The notes under the pieces were generated by a model. It worked only from the letters and a program-made list of their open reading frames with translations. It had not been told where the DNA came from and did not search any database. From Puccinia triticina (taxonomy: Eukaryota > Basidiomycota > Pucciniomycetes > Pucciniales > Pucciniaceae), in NCBI RefSeq assembly GCF_026914185.1, contig NC_070565.1, positions 558,001-622,000 on the forward strand: a DNA stretch of 64,000 nucleotides, given 5' to 3'. Both the position numbers and the translations under genes were made by a program. Position 1 is the first letter of the stretch, and every line of letters begins with the position of its first letter. Of this stretch, positions 1 through 11,354 are shown piece by piece.

Positions 1-2695
1 TGATGGGGGGTTTCGGAGGAATAACAACGATTTTTGGTTGTACCTCAGGTGGAGCATTGATTGGTTCGTCTTCCGAGTCAGAATCTTCAGGATCTTCATT
101 GGTGCTCTTTTGAATGGTTGTCAATTCTGGTACTGAGTTGTCTTCCAATTCAATGATGAAATCTTCGCTGATTGATGTTGATTTTTCGGGGAATGTGTGT
201 TCATCAAAAGTGACATCGTGTGTATTGATGATGCGATGGCTTTCGTAGTCGAAGATCAGATAATTTCGGTTGAATTCATCAAAGCCTACTAGAAAACCTT
301 TCCTGGATGTGGGACTAAATTTGTCGTCCATCTGAGCTTTCCTATTGTGAATGTACGCTAGGCAGCCGAAGGTTCGGATGTAGTTTAGGTTCGGCTTGTG
401 TCTGTACCAGAGCTCATATGCCGATTGAGGGAGACCATTTCTGGATTTATTGAAGATTCGATTTTGGATGAACACCGCCGCGTCGCACGCCAAGCTCCAG
501 TATTTGTTTGAGATACCGCTGTGTAGGAGCAATGATCTTGCTTTTGTTGAGATGGTCCGCATAAAGCGCTCAACAAGGCCATTCTGTTGAGGAGTGTATG
601 GCGCAGTGGTGTTTTTCACAATTCCAAGAGACTCGCAAAAAGGAATCAGGAGTGAGTTCAAGAATTCGCCACCTCCATCGGTGGTTGTCATTTTAACCTT
701 CCGGTCACAGTGTCTTTCGGCACGAGTTATGAATGATTGTATTGCATCAAAGACATCTTCTTTGGTTTTTGACTTGAGAAAAGAAATAAAGACCATCCTA
801 GTATGTTCATCGACAATTAACATGAAGTACAAGTGGTCGAAAATACAAGGAATTCTGATGATACCACTCAGGTCTATGTGAATGTTGTCTAGAGGATGAA
901 GGGAATACGGCTTTACTCCGGTTAGCGGGAGTTTAGTTGATTTGCTTAATTTGCATGTGTCGCAATTTGTGTTCTCTAGAGTCTTCTTCAGATAAGTGGG
1001 ATTTAGATGTCCTAGACGATTATGATCTGTATTAGATGCGATAGTGTCAGCTTCAGTTGGAATTACAAGATTGTGACGAAATTTGCTGACCGGTTCAATC
1101 TTGACGACCATGAGGTTGTTGACGTATCGGCCGCGGAGGAACGTTTCGTCGTCAAAAGCAACAATGAACTTCGACGAGTCCTTTGGGTCTTGCACTTCTA
1201 TGGCGCCCTTCTGCTTGAGAGCTCCGGCCGCGATTAAATTGTTTCGGAGGGATGGGATGTATAGCGAGTCAGTCAGAGTAAATTTTTCAATAGTAATTCC
1301 TTGAATGACGACTTCGCCCCGAGCTTCGACCTTCAACTCTTCTGAACCCGCTGTCATTATTGTATCTAGCGGTTTTGACGTATTGTCGATGTTGTGGAAA
1401 AACATGTAGTTGTTAAACATGTGGCTTGATGCTCCCGTATCCCAAATGGCTTCGAACTTGGGATGAACCGTGTTAACCTCGTTACCGTAAGCCATGAACA
1501 CATAATTTTTCTTGTTTTTGACAACTGTGGATGTACCGGTGTGGCTGGCAACGTTGATGGTTTCTGATTGATCGTTAGAATCAGACTGTGGTGGATTGGA
1601 TTTTGCGGTCCGTGCGACATTAACTCGGTTCTTTGGTGGGTTGAGCCCTCTAGCTTCGAACCATTCGCGTTCGGCTTGGGCGTTTCCGGGTTTTTTGAAA
1701 CATTTTGAAGCTGGGTGGGGTCCTTGACATTTGTCCGGTGTGCATCGTGGTCGATCAGTTTGTTGCGTTCGGGATGTGTTGCCTGCGAGTTTAAGATTGT
1801 TGAGTCCGTCGCTAATTTTTCCAGTCGAGGCAAATTTGAATTCGTCGTTCTCATCTTCATATTGTTTTAGGGAACGGATTACGGATTGAGTGTTTATTGG
1901 TTTAACGTTTCGGAGAATGTGTCTGACTTCGACTGAATGAGAACTATGCATTGAGTGTAAGAGTCTTCTACCCATGCTAGATTCGTCGAGGGTGCCGCCT
2001 TGATTGAAAAATTCGTTTTTGAGCTTGAGAAAGTTGTCGATATGAGATGATATAGAGGTTTTATAATCTTGTTTGAAATTTTCAATTTTGTTTTGAACCA
2101 GGTAGAGAGTCGCTTCGTTATCGGCTTGGTGAAAATCTTTAACCAGGTTCCATAAGTGTGCTGGACCTCGCTTGACCAGGGGAATCATTTTGCCCGGCGT
2201 CGGTTGTGCGTCTGGGTTTTCTTCGAGTTCTTCGTCGGTTGGAGGAATCATTTCTCTGACCATTGGTATTTCAACATCGTTTATAGCTGTTCTGAATCTT
2301 GCCGCGTTCGTTTCATCCATTCTAGAGTACATGAATTCGATGATGCAGCCGCGGTTGATTTCATTGATAGCCGGGTCAACTGATAGGTTGGTAAAATTGA
2401 TGTCGAGTAGATAATTGGCCAGGAAAATGGAATTCAGAGCTCCTCCGACTTGACAACACCAAATTGTATAGTTCTCGTCGGTGAGATCGTCTATTCCTTT
2501 GACTTTGTTGAGCATTGACGACATTGCGAACGCGTGAGCTTGATCTGCTCCGAGGACGAGTCCTCCTCGATTGATCGCATTCTTAGAGGCTTGTTTTTGA
2601 GCATTTCGGATTCTGAGTTGTTCTCGGGCTTGTTCCGATTGCACTTGATCTCCTTGGGCTGGTTGTGGATTCTGATTTTGGGTTTGGTCGGCCAT
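1..2695 (-). CDS. Ty1/copia Gag-Pol polyprotein, 5' part (element A)
   Basis: One open frame runs from ATG at 2695 to the left window edge without a stop where I checked it. Order along the minus strand: Gag (about 2695-1770); a Cys/His zinc-knuckle-like cluster CTPDKCQGPHPASKC near 1750-1705; aspartic protease with DTGASSHMF near 1440; GAG-pre-integrase zinc motif HNRLGHL near 1020; integrase core with IHIDLSG (about 870), TDGGGEF (about 680) and PQQNGLVERF (about 590), the three catalytic acidic residues being present. The protease-integrase order is that of Ty1/copia. Reverse transcriptase and RNase H must lie beyond the edge. The start lies 5 bases after the primer-binding site. I see no damage, so this copy may be young. 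Confidence 0.9.
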   Translation of the reverse strand, partial: MADQTQNQNPQPAQGDQVQSEQAREQLRIRNAQKQASKNAINRGGLVLGADQAHAFAMSSMLNKVKGIDDLTDENYTIWCCQVGGALNSIFLANYLLDINFTNLSVDPAINEINRGCIIEFMYSRMDETNAARFRTAINDVEIPMVREMIPPTDEELEENPDAQPTPGKMIPLVKRGPAHLWNLVKDFHQADNEATLYLVQNKIENFKQDYKTSISSHIDNFLKLKNEFFNQGGTLDESSMGRRLLHSMHSSHSVEVRHILRNVKPINTQSVIRSLKQYEDENDEFKFASTGKISDGLNNLKLAGNTSRTQQTDRPRCTPDKCQGPHPASKCFKKPGNAQAEREWFEARGLNPPKNRVNVARTAKSNPPQSDSNDQSETINVASHTGTSTVVKNKKNYVFMAYGNEVNTVHPKFEAIWDTGASSHMFNNYMFFHNIDNTSKPLDTIMTAGSEELKVEARGEVVIQGITIEKFTLTDSLYIPSLRNNLIAAGALKQKGAIEVQDPKDSSKFIVAFDDETFLRGRYVNNLMVVKIEPVSKFRHNLVIPTEADTIASNTDHNRLGHLNPTYLKKTLENTNCDTCKLSKSTKLPLTGVKPYSLHPLDNIHIDLSGIIRIPCIFDHLYFMLIVDEHTRMVFISFLKSKTKEDVFDAIQSFITRAERHCDRKVKMTTTDGGGEFLNSLLIPFCESLGIVKNTTAPYTPQQNGLVERFMRTISTKARSLLLHSGISNKYWSLACDAAVFIQNRIFNKSRNGLPQSAYELWYRHKPNLNYIRTFGCLAYIHNRKAQMDDKFSPTSRKGFLVGFDEFNRNYLIFDYESHRIINTHDVTFDEHTFPEKSTSISEDFIIELEDNSVPELTTIQKSTNEDPEDSDSEDEPINAPPEVQPKIVVIPPKPPI

Positions 2696-2699
2696 TGAT

Positions 2700-2711
2700 C
2701 TCTCGCTACCA
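2700..2711 (-). other. primer-binding site of copia element A
   Basis: Directly after the LTR end (TTTACA) the minus strand reads TGGTAGCGAGAG. The first eight bases are complementary to the 3' end ...CGCTACCA of fungal initiator-methionine tRNA, the usual copia primer. Its position between LTR and Gag start fixes the LTR boundary at 2712. Confidence 0.65.
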
Positions 2712-3211
2712 TGTAAATTTTAGACAGAAATAGACCAGGGTAGATCAAAGTGGAAATCTTATAACAATAAGAATTGGACCGGATAAACGACTCTGAACTC
2801 TGACAACTCGACAACACGGACTCTCAAGCAAACACACCTTATAACAATAAGAATTGGACCGGATAAACGACTCTGAACTCTGACAACTCGACGACACGGA
2901 CTCTCAAGCAAACACACCTGCGGTGGTAAGCGCAGTGATGTGGTTTTGGGTTTTAATTGGGGATTCGGGTGAAGGACGCGCACAAGAGTGATTTGGATTA
3001 GTCTCTTCTTCACAGGTTGATGATGTAAACGCGTGAAGAAAAGACTAGTAAGCTCGGGGGCGGGATGATTTGAGTTTTGTTGAGGGTGGAATTCTAATAG
3101 GGTTAGGTTAAGCTTTGGTATATTCGAGATGCGAGTGAGAATTGAAAATATGCGCTGCGTATTCATAATGAGTAGCCGGGAATTTTGACGCAAATTGCAT
3201 GTAATTCAACA
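2712..3211 (-). repeat. 5' LTR of copia element A
   Basis: On the minus strand this 500-bp stretch begins TGTTGAATTACATGC (3211) and ends TTTACA (2712), i.e. TG...CA as LTRs do, and abuts a primer-binding site. The outer boundary rests on the TGTTGAAT start alone, because the partner LTR is outside the window. Confidence 0.6.
2761..2920. repeat. 80-bp tandem duplication inside the copia A LTR
   Basis: ATAACAATAAGAATTGGACC... at 2761-2840 is repeated at 2841-2920 with one visible mismatch (acaacac versus acgacac). It lies in the 3' part of the LTR, near the expected R/U5 region. Confidence 0.9.
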
Positions 3212-4082
3212 TAGTTATATGTAGATGCATTGAAAAGTTTATGATTTCAACTTTGAACACCCTTTTTATTTATAACTATGGATTCCAAAGTCTTGCCCAA
3301 TAGTCAATATTCATATGAAAGATGCTGATTATATGAAGCACATTTGTTTAATTTTATTGTATTTCCAACACCGGGAAAAATAAGTTGTCATCAGACATCA
3401 GGTGAAATCAAGCAACAATGACTGTCACTTTTTTCCAGCTCTGCTTATAAGGACTCTGTCAAGTCCTTCACTCAAGGGGGCACGGTAACAGGTGTTGAGC
3501 CTGAGAATTCCAGCTCCAACAGGGTTGGGGTGAATTACTGGCAAAAACAGAGAGAAAGAGCTGTCAGAGTTCTCTGCCAAGCTAGGTAGGCAGGGCAAGA
3601 GGCAAAAGTATTGGGTTGAGGATGAGTGTGTGACATGGGGTGCAGCACCTTTGTGAAGTCAGTGCAATGTGCGGGCTTTGCACTGGTGCTACCACAACTA
3701 GGATACAACAGCCCCTTTGTTTCCTATAGGAGGTTTTCCATGTGTCCAACTGTGCCATGGGTGGATATCTCAATGGAATTAGGCTGATTTCAGCTGTAGT
3801 CTAGCAACATTTTATTTTTTATGGTGCAACGCTTGTTAAATTACAGAAACTAATAGAAAAACTTGGACAACATATCTTTTCACACTGTGCCAGAGACTCT
3901 GAGAGCACACGCTTCATAAAACACTTGGAGTTTGATCATTGATAGAGGCATTGAATACCAGAAACAGTGAAACAGTTTTGGGCTAGATAAATTGAATTTT
4001 GAACAAGAGTTTCTGAAAGGGAATGTATATTGAAGCTGACTAGGAGGAAAGTATCTTGATAATTTGTGCATATAATATTTAT
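3212..4082. repeat. intergenic DNA with a dispersed repeat (copy 1)
   Basis: No gene seen. Segments 3391-3450 (around CAAGCAACAATGACTGTCAC) and 3691-3745 (around CAGCCCCTTTGTTTCCTATA) recur in inverted orientation at 40320-40475, about 85% alike by eye. Copy 1 has roughly 240 extra bases between the two conserved blocks. The family is not identified. Confidence 0.55.
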
Positions 4083-5820
4083 TTAAGAAGAGGTACTTGG
4101 TCTGCTTCTTTGGAGCCTATCTGTTTTTTTATTCTTTTTTTCTAGTATCCAGCCAATGAGTTTCTTTTCGTGTTCAAAAGGACTTGACTTTTGGATTCTT
4201 TGAAGCAAGAGCCCGGGATGAGGGTCTTTTTTTTCGGCTCCGAACGCCCAATTCAATGCTGCCAATACCAGAACTCTTTTGTGAGCCGTAAATAAATCAA
4301 ATTTTTCCTTCAAGTTGTAAAAAGCGGCTGTACTTTCTCCTATCTCGGAGGTCAACGCTGTTTTCATGTCTTTGTCATTGTCCGCTAGTTTCAGAATTTC
4401 TTCTTTATCTCCTACGGATATAACGTTCAGGATACCATCATTGAGTAGTCAGAAGCGGGTACTGTTAGGTCATGAGGAGTGAATTCAACAAACTTAGGGT
4501 TGTGCTGAATCCTTTAGATGGGAACAACATTTCTAATTTCGAGGAAAATCAATTAGTGAGATGATTGGATTGATTCTAAGCAAAGGGCGTGACAAACCTT
4601 TCAGCCAGGGTGAATTATCCTCCGCAGCAAGAGTTATGTCTTGTTTGATTGCTCCCAAGAATTTATTCACAACTGCCCTTGTGGCACGGACATGAACGAG
4701 AAGATGCTTGTTTTTGGTGTTAGTGTACTTCAACTCAAGGCTGTCAAGACCATACAGCGCAGATACAGAAATTTGGACTCCAACATGGTCCCGAGTTTGT
4801 GTCTGTCTTCTGATAGTATATGCGAGAACGTCGAGCCATTGCTTGACATCTTCTGAGATATTGGGATTCTTCCAAATGCGTCTGAACTCAAGGTTGACCA
4901 AGGTGGAGTGGTATTGATCTTCCAATCGGTTGCTGTTCATCCGCTGGTCAAATGTCTTCATCTGCGAATTGAGTTTAGCGCCTGCCCAGGAAGCCTTGTC
5001 ATGCCAGACTGTGCCAAAGGTAGAAACAACCAATCAGCTCCTAGGAGTGAATGAGGCAGGGATCAAGCCGACTACTCTAGAATGGTCGTATCAGCTCACT
5101 TGCCTTGCTGGTAATATCCAATCACTGCAGAAGGTGGAAAGTCAATGAAAGCAATTTTGTGTCAATAAAAAAAATGTTGAAGTTATGGGTGGTGAGGCAA
5201 TTCAAAACGAGAGTCAGAAAACAGCTTGCGGTACTTAATCAGACAGAACGGTAGATGCAAGGATCCATTACTAACGCTGCTTTTCATCTAAAAATATACC
5301 GCGGGTCATCGTTTTAATCAGTTGAATGTACAAATTTATGCATGCGTCGTATAAGTGAAGCATCGCAGATAATTTCAAAACTAACCTGGAACGTGTTTAG
5401 TGGAATCTGGTAAAAAGAAAGAAACAAAGCATCAGAACCAGTTGTTGAGATTGAGTCTGGAACAACATATGATCAAGGTGATCAAAGGCGCTGATTTCGG
5501 GGTGGGGGTTTGACATAGCTGAGAAGATAAGATTTCGAAGAGCTCTATGCCTCACCTGAAGAGTGTTCTGATGGGGAATTTTCAACTGTCCCCTTGTCGG
5601 CCTCGATCAATCGCGACGCCTCACCTTCATGATCTGGTCTAGGAAACCAGTATTCGTCCAACAGAGCTTCACTGGCTCCAGCAGCGGGTGCTTTTTGTTT
5701 TGTGGATGATGAAGACCCCGCAATACTCTTTTTAAGCTTGTTTAAAAATGCTGGTGAAATGAAGTTCAGTTGCAAAGCAGCAAAGGAGAATAATAACGCG
5801 TTTGTTGATTTGAATCGCAT
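4083..5820 (-). CDS. candidate secreted protein gene, multi-exon, possibly broken
   Basis: Exon 1 (5820-5556) starts MRFKSTNALLFSFAALQLNF, a good signal peptide (short basic start, hydrophobic run), followed by a Ser/Lys/Ala-rich acidic stretch; it ends at a canonical donor CAG|GTGAGG. A later exon (about 5008-4598) encodes 137 codons with no recognised domain and has acceptor GGCACAG and donor AAAG|GTTTGT; a 21-nt exon at 5124-5104 with a GC donor may precede it. The last coding block (about 4450-4083) reads LNVISVGDKEEILKLADNDK onwards. To join it to the preceding block an extra base near 4440 is needed, so either I misplaced an intron or the gene carries a one-base deletion. Small secreted proteins without known domains are common effector candidates in rusts; that role is inference. 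Exon structure is tentative. Confidence 0.4.
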
Positions 5821-7578
5821 CTTGTGAGACTTGGTCAAGTAACCTGAAAAAGGACTTGAGGGTGGGCAGATTGTTGGCGGCGAAGCTCTCCAACGCGGCG
5901 TCTTATATTTTATCATTGGATCTAGCCAACTCGATTGGCTCGACATGCTTGGAAGCCGACATGTTTCAAGAGAGGTATTTATGTACCCGCAGGACATCTC
6001 CAGAAAATTATCCCCTCGTTTCAGGGGCCAGAGGGGCCGGCGCACCGAAGGTCGGGGGACGCGGCGCCCTTGAGGGCCGGATTGGCCGATTAAGGCAGTG
6101 GATATATAAAACGAGATTCAGACAGCCTTTCTGGAGAGAGCCCCGCAGCGCCTGCCTGCAACTCCGAAGGGAGGACTGACCATTCCGATGCAATGCCCTC
6201 CCAAGCATCTACATACCGTCACACACGAGCTCAACAAAGCCCCCAGGCACCGCGAGTCGTGGAAATGCAAAGGGACAGGTCGTAGTGCTGCACATCTCGA
6301 CCAGGCCAAAAGCTGTCCGCACTAATCGATCGTCTTGCCTTTGTCTGCCAACGAGGAAACTCGAGTCAAAATTCACAGGATGGGTGAATATGTAAGCTCC
6401 ACAATAGGAGCTTTGCGAGCTCAACAGGCCGAATACCACCTGTGTAGTCCGTCTGAATCACAGTGGAGCCCAACGGAGGGAAGATCAACATTTCATACCA
6501 TGGAAGATCAACATTTCATACCATGAGCAATTCATCATCATGATACATATCCGAGCCACAGCCTGTGTTGAAGTGTCAATCTAGCACTGCTTAACACATT
6601 AGGGGGTTTCAAAGTTGCTGGATCCTGCGTGCAGAAGCCAAATCAGGACCCAGAAGCAGGAAATAAACACTCCCGCAAAATGTGACCTGATTGGCGGTCA
6701 ACTTTGAGTGCCCCAAAGAGTCAACTTATCTCCCAGAAGAAATCGTGGCAGCAAATCAGATCACTCAAGATCTTTTGCTGCCAGTTTTTACTTGCTTGCA
6801 TCCCCAACCGGGGATAGCCGGGGGTTTGCACCTTGCATGCGGGCCGAGCGCGCCTACTAATTGGCCGTGCACGCGGCTGGGGTAGCCTGCCACCAATCCA
6901 TCCGACCGCCAACCACCGCCCTCGACCCACTACCCACTACACCCATTACCCACCACCGCCAACACCAACATCAAGGCCACCACAACTGTGATTGGAACCA
7001 GACAAATTGATCCCACCCGGCGATTGGAACGATTGGTTGCCGGTCTTGCTTCCATTTTTGCTCGCTCTGAATCATAACCGGGTCGCAACCCCTGGTAAGT
7101 CCAATTCACACTGGCCCCAACTCAATTGTTATGCTGTTCACGGCTTGTATGGCGGACCCAATCAAGCATATGCGGATGGGACGGCATGCAAGCTATTGCA
7201 GTTACAATTTCATGATGATATTTCCAAAAAAGAACAGATGGCTGACAACAATTGGAATGATCCATCCAGCGCAGCATTGAGTCAATCCCATCGGCCGATC
7301 CAGCACATGTAAGTGTTCTTTCTGTGTGTATTGATTCTTCTCTCCCTTTTTCAAACCTCTCAAGCCTGAACAAGAATTTATTGCCCGCTCAGACGGTTTT
7401 TGGCCTTGCAAGCGTATTTTGGCACCACCAATTGTGTTTCACCGCCCCCGCCGTTTTTTTTAGCCTTCCACCCGCGGTCTTGAGTCTTTTCTGAAAGTAA
7501 GTCAAGTTTTCTCTTCTGGTTAATTTTTAACTGAATGATATTACAACTGACAATTATAACTATTTATTTGATTTTTAG
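5821..7578. other. gene-poor region upstream of the transposase
   Basis: No convincing gene. A GC-rich block at 6020-6180 carries TATATAAA near 6110. A perfect 23-bp tandem duplication lies at 6479-6501 / 6502-6524. A pyrimidine-rich Pro/Thr-like stretch is at 6890-6980. An intron-like sequence GTAAGTC...TTTTTAG ends exactly at the transposase ATG (7579), so part of this region is probably transposase leader. Confidence 0.5.
6599..6717. repeat. Harbinger-type terminal-repeat sequences
   Basis: TTA|GGGGGTTTCAAAGTTG at 6599 and, inverted, CAACTTTGAGTGCCCC at 6702-6717. The first resembles the end of the Harbinger remnant at 38009 (CTAGGGGGGTTTCAAAGTTG), the second the end at 37914 (GGGGCATTCAAAGTTG). 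Either the left end of the transposon carrying the 7579 transposase, or a separate small foldback. Confidence 0.5.
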
Positions 7579-8937
7579 ATGGTACGCACATCGACTCGTC
7601 AACTAATGATCGGTCAGCTGGAGAGTGCTATTCAAAACAAAAAGATTAATCTGGTCCTATCAGAGCTCATGCGCAGCGACACAGAAGACTCATCCTCTAG
7701 CAACACGGATGAAACAGACACCTCAGATGATGATGATATGAATTCTTTAGTCACTTTTCAAACAGCTCTGGCAGCCATAAATTCTTCCCAATACCTTGGA
7801 CCTCGCCTCCCAGTGGCCAAACCACCAGTTATAACTGAATACCTTCTACACAATCTGGACAACAAATGATTCAAACAAGAATTTCGAATGTCTCGGGAAG
7901 CCTTCACAAGCCTATGCGACGAAATCTCCAACAACCCAATCTTTCAAAACAACTCGCAAAACCCTCAGCGACCTGTACCAGAGCAGATGATGGTAGCTCT
8001 CAAACGATTTGGATGCTATGGAAATGCCGCCTCCATTGGCATACTAGCTAGATTTTTTAGACTCGGAGAGGGGACTATTGAACTCTACACTAACCGGTGC
8101 ATAATGGCAGTTTTACAGATGCAGTCCCAGCTTTTCACTTGGCCAACACGCGAGAAACGCGCAACACTTTCAAACGAGTACGCTGATCTTGGCTTTGAAG
8201 GTTCAATTGGCCTGATAGATGGCACGTTGATAGTTCTGCATGAGTGTCCACAGAAAGACGGACCTGACTACTACTCCCGCAAGGGTTTCTACGCTATAGC
8301 TACTCTGATCGCGTGCGACCAAGCAAAGAATATCACTTATGTCTATACGGGATGGCCAGGATGTTCCCACAATCAGCGATTGACTAGTAATTCTCGACTC
8401 ACCACAACACCAAACAAATTTTTCTCTGCCGGAGAGTACCTCTTAGCGGACTCGGCATTTGCACCAACCGCACACATAGTTCCTGCTTACCGCCAACAGA
8501 GGAACCTCCAGCTTACCAATGATCAGCATAAATTCAATCAGCATTTGTCCTCAGTCCGTGTTGTAGTGGAAAACTGCATTGGCCTCTTAAAAGGACGATT
8601 TCAAAGCCTCAAAGGCCTCCGCATGCGCATATCGGGGAAGAGGGATTTGATTCGGGTCACTGCCTGGATAATGGTCAGTCTGATCTGATGAATAATTGAT
8701 ACGAAAAAATGCAACTTAACTCATTACCCTACTATATACAAACAGGCATGTGTTACACTCCATAAATATCTCAATCAGGGCGAAAATTTTGACTTAGATG
8801 AGGACACAACTGATTCACATCATCCACCTGATGATGACATTGAAGCAAATGAAATCGGCAACCACCACCCAACTCTTGCCGGGACAACCAAACAAACAGA
8901 GGTGATGACACAAGTTTTGGAGTTCCTTGCGCAATAA
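7579..8937 (+). pseudogene. PIF/Harbinger (HARBI1-like) transposase, one in-frame TGA
   Basis: Two exons, 7579-8673 and 8746-8937, joined by a GTCAGT...ACAG intron in phase 0, total 428 codons. The N-terminal 97 residues are acidic and Ser-rich. A TGA at 7867-7869 interrupts the frame; the same frame continues with FKQEFRMSREAF, and the paralogue at 38830 reads LDKTRLKQEFRMSQPYF, so a single residue became a stop. Counting from the Met at 7888, the DDE catalytic residues are D111 (GLIDGTLI), D188 (YLLADSAF) and E228 (VVENCIGLLKGRF), all present. The product would cut and paste DNA flanked by 3-bp TWA-type duplications, normally with a partner DNA-binding protein. Apart from the TGA the gene looks intact. 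Read-through or a start at 7888 could still yield the full catalytic domain. Confidence 0.85.
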
Positions 8938-9129
8938 GTTTAGCACCCCATCTGTTGTAACTCATCATACTTGTTGTTATTTCAAAAAGTAATTGTCTCC
9001 ATTTGATCCAAAACTGTGTTTAAAGTATTTGCCTCACCGGCAACTGGTCTTGTCCCCTGTGATTGTTTTAATATTCTGTGCAATGCGCGTGCAACAACTC
9101 ATCATAAGTAATATAAATGTGTCTATTTA

Positions 9130-10577
9130 CTAATATTTGTCTGGATACATGGCCAAACCAAATTGCCGGCTATCTTCCAAAGTCTCTAATGCCTGAGGGT
9201 CTGATTTACAAATACCCAGGTCCTCTGCAATTAGGCACAATGCAACCTCAGGAACTAATACTTTGCGCACTGCATATTCAACTGCAAGCGGTCGAGCCAA
9301 ATCCCGTGTTGAGTGGAGATGGGTGTTTGACAGAAACATCAAATTTAGTGCCTTGTATATTTCTTTGTATCCCTGCATGCCATAGCTTCAATAGGGAAAA
9401 TCAGCCTAGTACGATAAATTGAGAAAAGGAAGGTGTAAACTCAACTATCCTGGTTGCTCCAGCTCCATTGTGCCCATGTCACTGAAGACACTGCGCGCTT
9501 TTGTTGGGCCCATATTGCTCCATGCTTTTAACGCATCGTCCATGAACAAAGAGGGTGCTTGCCGAGTTAAGACTGTCACCAGATATTGTTGGAGTCCTTT
9601 CACACGACTGTAGTTTTGGCAGAACACAGGAAAAGTCAGATCTTCCCAAGTTAGTTGGTTCAGATTTCCACTCAACCTGTTCAGAGCACTAAAGTTTATG
9701 GTGCCAGGCCAGCCCTTTTTTAATCCTTCTGGAATGACATCTCTCTTGGCACGATGAAGCAGGCAATAGTCGGCATGTCTAGGGAGCTTTGATTTCACAA
9801 TTGCATGAGCTAAAATAATTTCAAGAAAAAATACAGATGAAGACTAACAGGAAGGTGTAAAGCATGAGGGTTTTCCATAGAAAATCGTTTCTGTATGATG
9901 TTGAGGTTCTCAAGATACTTGCCCAGCTTGGTGAGCTTTTCCGATGGCTGATTTGGGAGTGGTTCATCACAAAATTTGCACATTTCTTCTTGTAGGTAGA
10001 TAAGATCATTACTTGTGGGCTGAATTAAACAAATTTAAAATTTATCAAACTTACTTGAGTCACCAACATGCTCCTTGTCATCCACGGTGCATAAATCTGG
10101 CAAGTCATCTGATTCGCAAATGATTGAGCTTTCAGAAATTCCGGTCTTCATGTCCCTCTCTTTCGCCAGATCCATCTCTAGTAAAAGACCGTGCTCCGCC
10201 AGGGACTGCTCCATCTCAGTTCAAAGATTGACACATTGAGGTGGAGGGGAGTAGAGAAAATCTAACATTGGATCCAATGAGGGATTCGGATGATTGTCAG
10301 GTGATTTGCAATGATTTTTTGTGGGCACTGCCACCACTTTGGTATTGCAGATTTTGGGCTCCAAGGTGCTAGTGCTTGGCTTTGGTGATAGTGAGGCCAA
10401 CGGAGGTGAGCCAGGAGACATTTTTGATGTTGTCGGAAAAACGGATGTTGAAGATGCTTTGCTCTTACTTGGCTTCCTTGATGCTGTTGATTTTTTCTTA
10501 TGGACCTTAGAGCGGAGCGGCCTCTGGAATGTGAACTTGCACTTCAGTTTGCCAAGGATATCCGAGTTGCTAGACAT
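9130..10577 (-). CDS. RTC4-like domain protein, one in-frame TGA
   Basis: Exons 10577-10055, 9988-9849, 9786-9446 and 9385-9130; all introns are GT-AG and the four exons sum to exactly 420 codons, which supports the model. The N-terminal part is a basic Ser/Lys/Pro-rich tail. The C-terminal half matches the RTC4 (restriction of telomere capping protein 4) domain as I know it: CKFCDEPLP, CLLHRAKRDVIPEGLKKGWP, PGYYG spanning the last splice, and VRKVLVPEVALCLIAEDLG near the end. Function of this domain is poorly defined; yeast Rtc4 is linked to telomere capping. TGA at 10221-10223 falls at codon 119; an internal Met at 10214 would still give the whole RTC4 domain. The gene is convergent with the transposase (193 bp between stops) and divergent from the trihelix gene (208 bp). 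Whether it belongs to the transposon or to the host is open. Confidence 0.75.
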
Positions 10578-10785
10578 TGTTATAAGAAAGCACCAGTTGA
10601 GTCTTCAGATACAGATGAAGTGGACTTGTTCCGTCGGAGACCCACTGTCGCCCAGTTTGAGTAAATATGGTGCACTTGTGGGTTCAAAAAACCTGTACAC
10701 CTGTATCTTTATTGGTCTTCAAACTTGGGCATCTTATAAAAAAATCGGACACTTCCAATCTGAACAGCAACATAAAAGCAACAAA

Positions 10786-11015
10786 ATGGCTACCAATCAA
10801 ATCACCACCTCCCAAGATGAACCAAGAAGAGTACCAATTCCATGGGATCGAGATGGTGTCAACGGAGGACTCTCCAGCATTGATATTCTTCTCAATTGGC
10901 TGACTACCCCAGGCAACTACGACCGATGGCGTGCTGTAGCCACTGCCCATCATGGGCCTGACCGGCGAATCATATGCTTGGAGATACTTGAAATTTTAGA
11001 AGAACATGGTATAAG
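10786..11015 (+). pseudogene. trihelix-like small DNA-binding protein gene, 5' part (split by nest)
   Basis: ATG 10786 opens a frame with WDRDGVNGGLSSIDILLNWL and TTPGNYDRWR, which I recognise as the first helix region of a Myb/SANT-trihelix-like family repeatedly found beside fungal and oomycete transposons. The frame is cut at 11015 by the outer LTR element; it resumes at 27865. Removing the element and one ATAAG copy gives four exons (10786-11015, 27865-27881, 27937-28041, 28104-28240) summing to 163 codons with matching phases, so the insertion is the only damage I see. A sequence-specific DNA-binding role, possibly as the partner protein of the Harbinger transposase at 7579, is inferred. 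Confidence 0.65.
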
Positions 11016-11354
11016 TGTAAGAGCCCTGAATGGGGGGCTCTTCACTGGGCAGGTCTGGGGGCACTGGGACCGGACTCTAGAACCAAGGTGGGCTGAATTG
11101 CAGAGGGGGAGCTAGCTCGGGAGAGATGACAGATCAATCTCTCATTAGTTCTACTTACAACAGCCTGGACAGGACGGAGGAGGGTCAATACGGAAGGGAG
11201 CAAAGGAAAGAAGGGACTGGCTTACCTAGCTCGGGAGAGATGACAGATCAATCTCTACCGAGCTAGGAGGGGCGGGGGCGTGGTTGGACTATAAGCTAGG
11301 ACGAGTGGAGGCTTGTGATCCTTCTTGTGACAGCCCCAAGGCGGGGGGGTCACA
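11016..11354 (-). repeat. 3' LTR of the outer element
   Basis: 339 bp, 99% identical to 27521-27859. Contains two copies of AGCTCGGGAGAGATGACAGA (near 11115 and 11230). In coding orientation it begins TGTGACCCCCC and ends CTCTTACA. Confidence 0.9.

Noticed and set aside
10321..10785. Upstream extension of the open frame that contains the trihelix gene
   Set aside because: It is antisense to the RTC4 exon and reads as low-quality protein; the family start matches ATG 10786.
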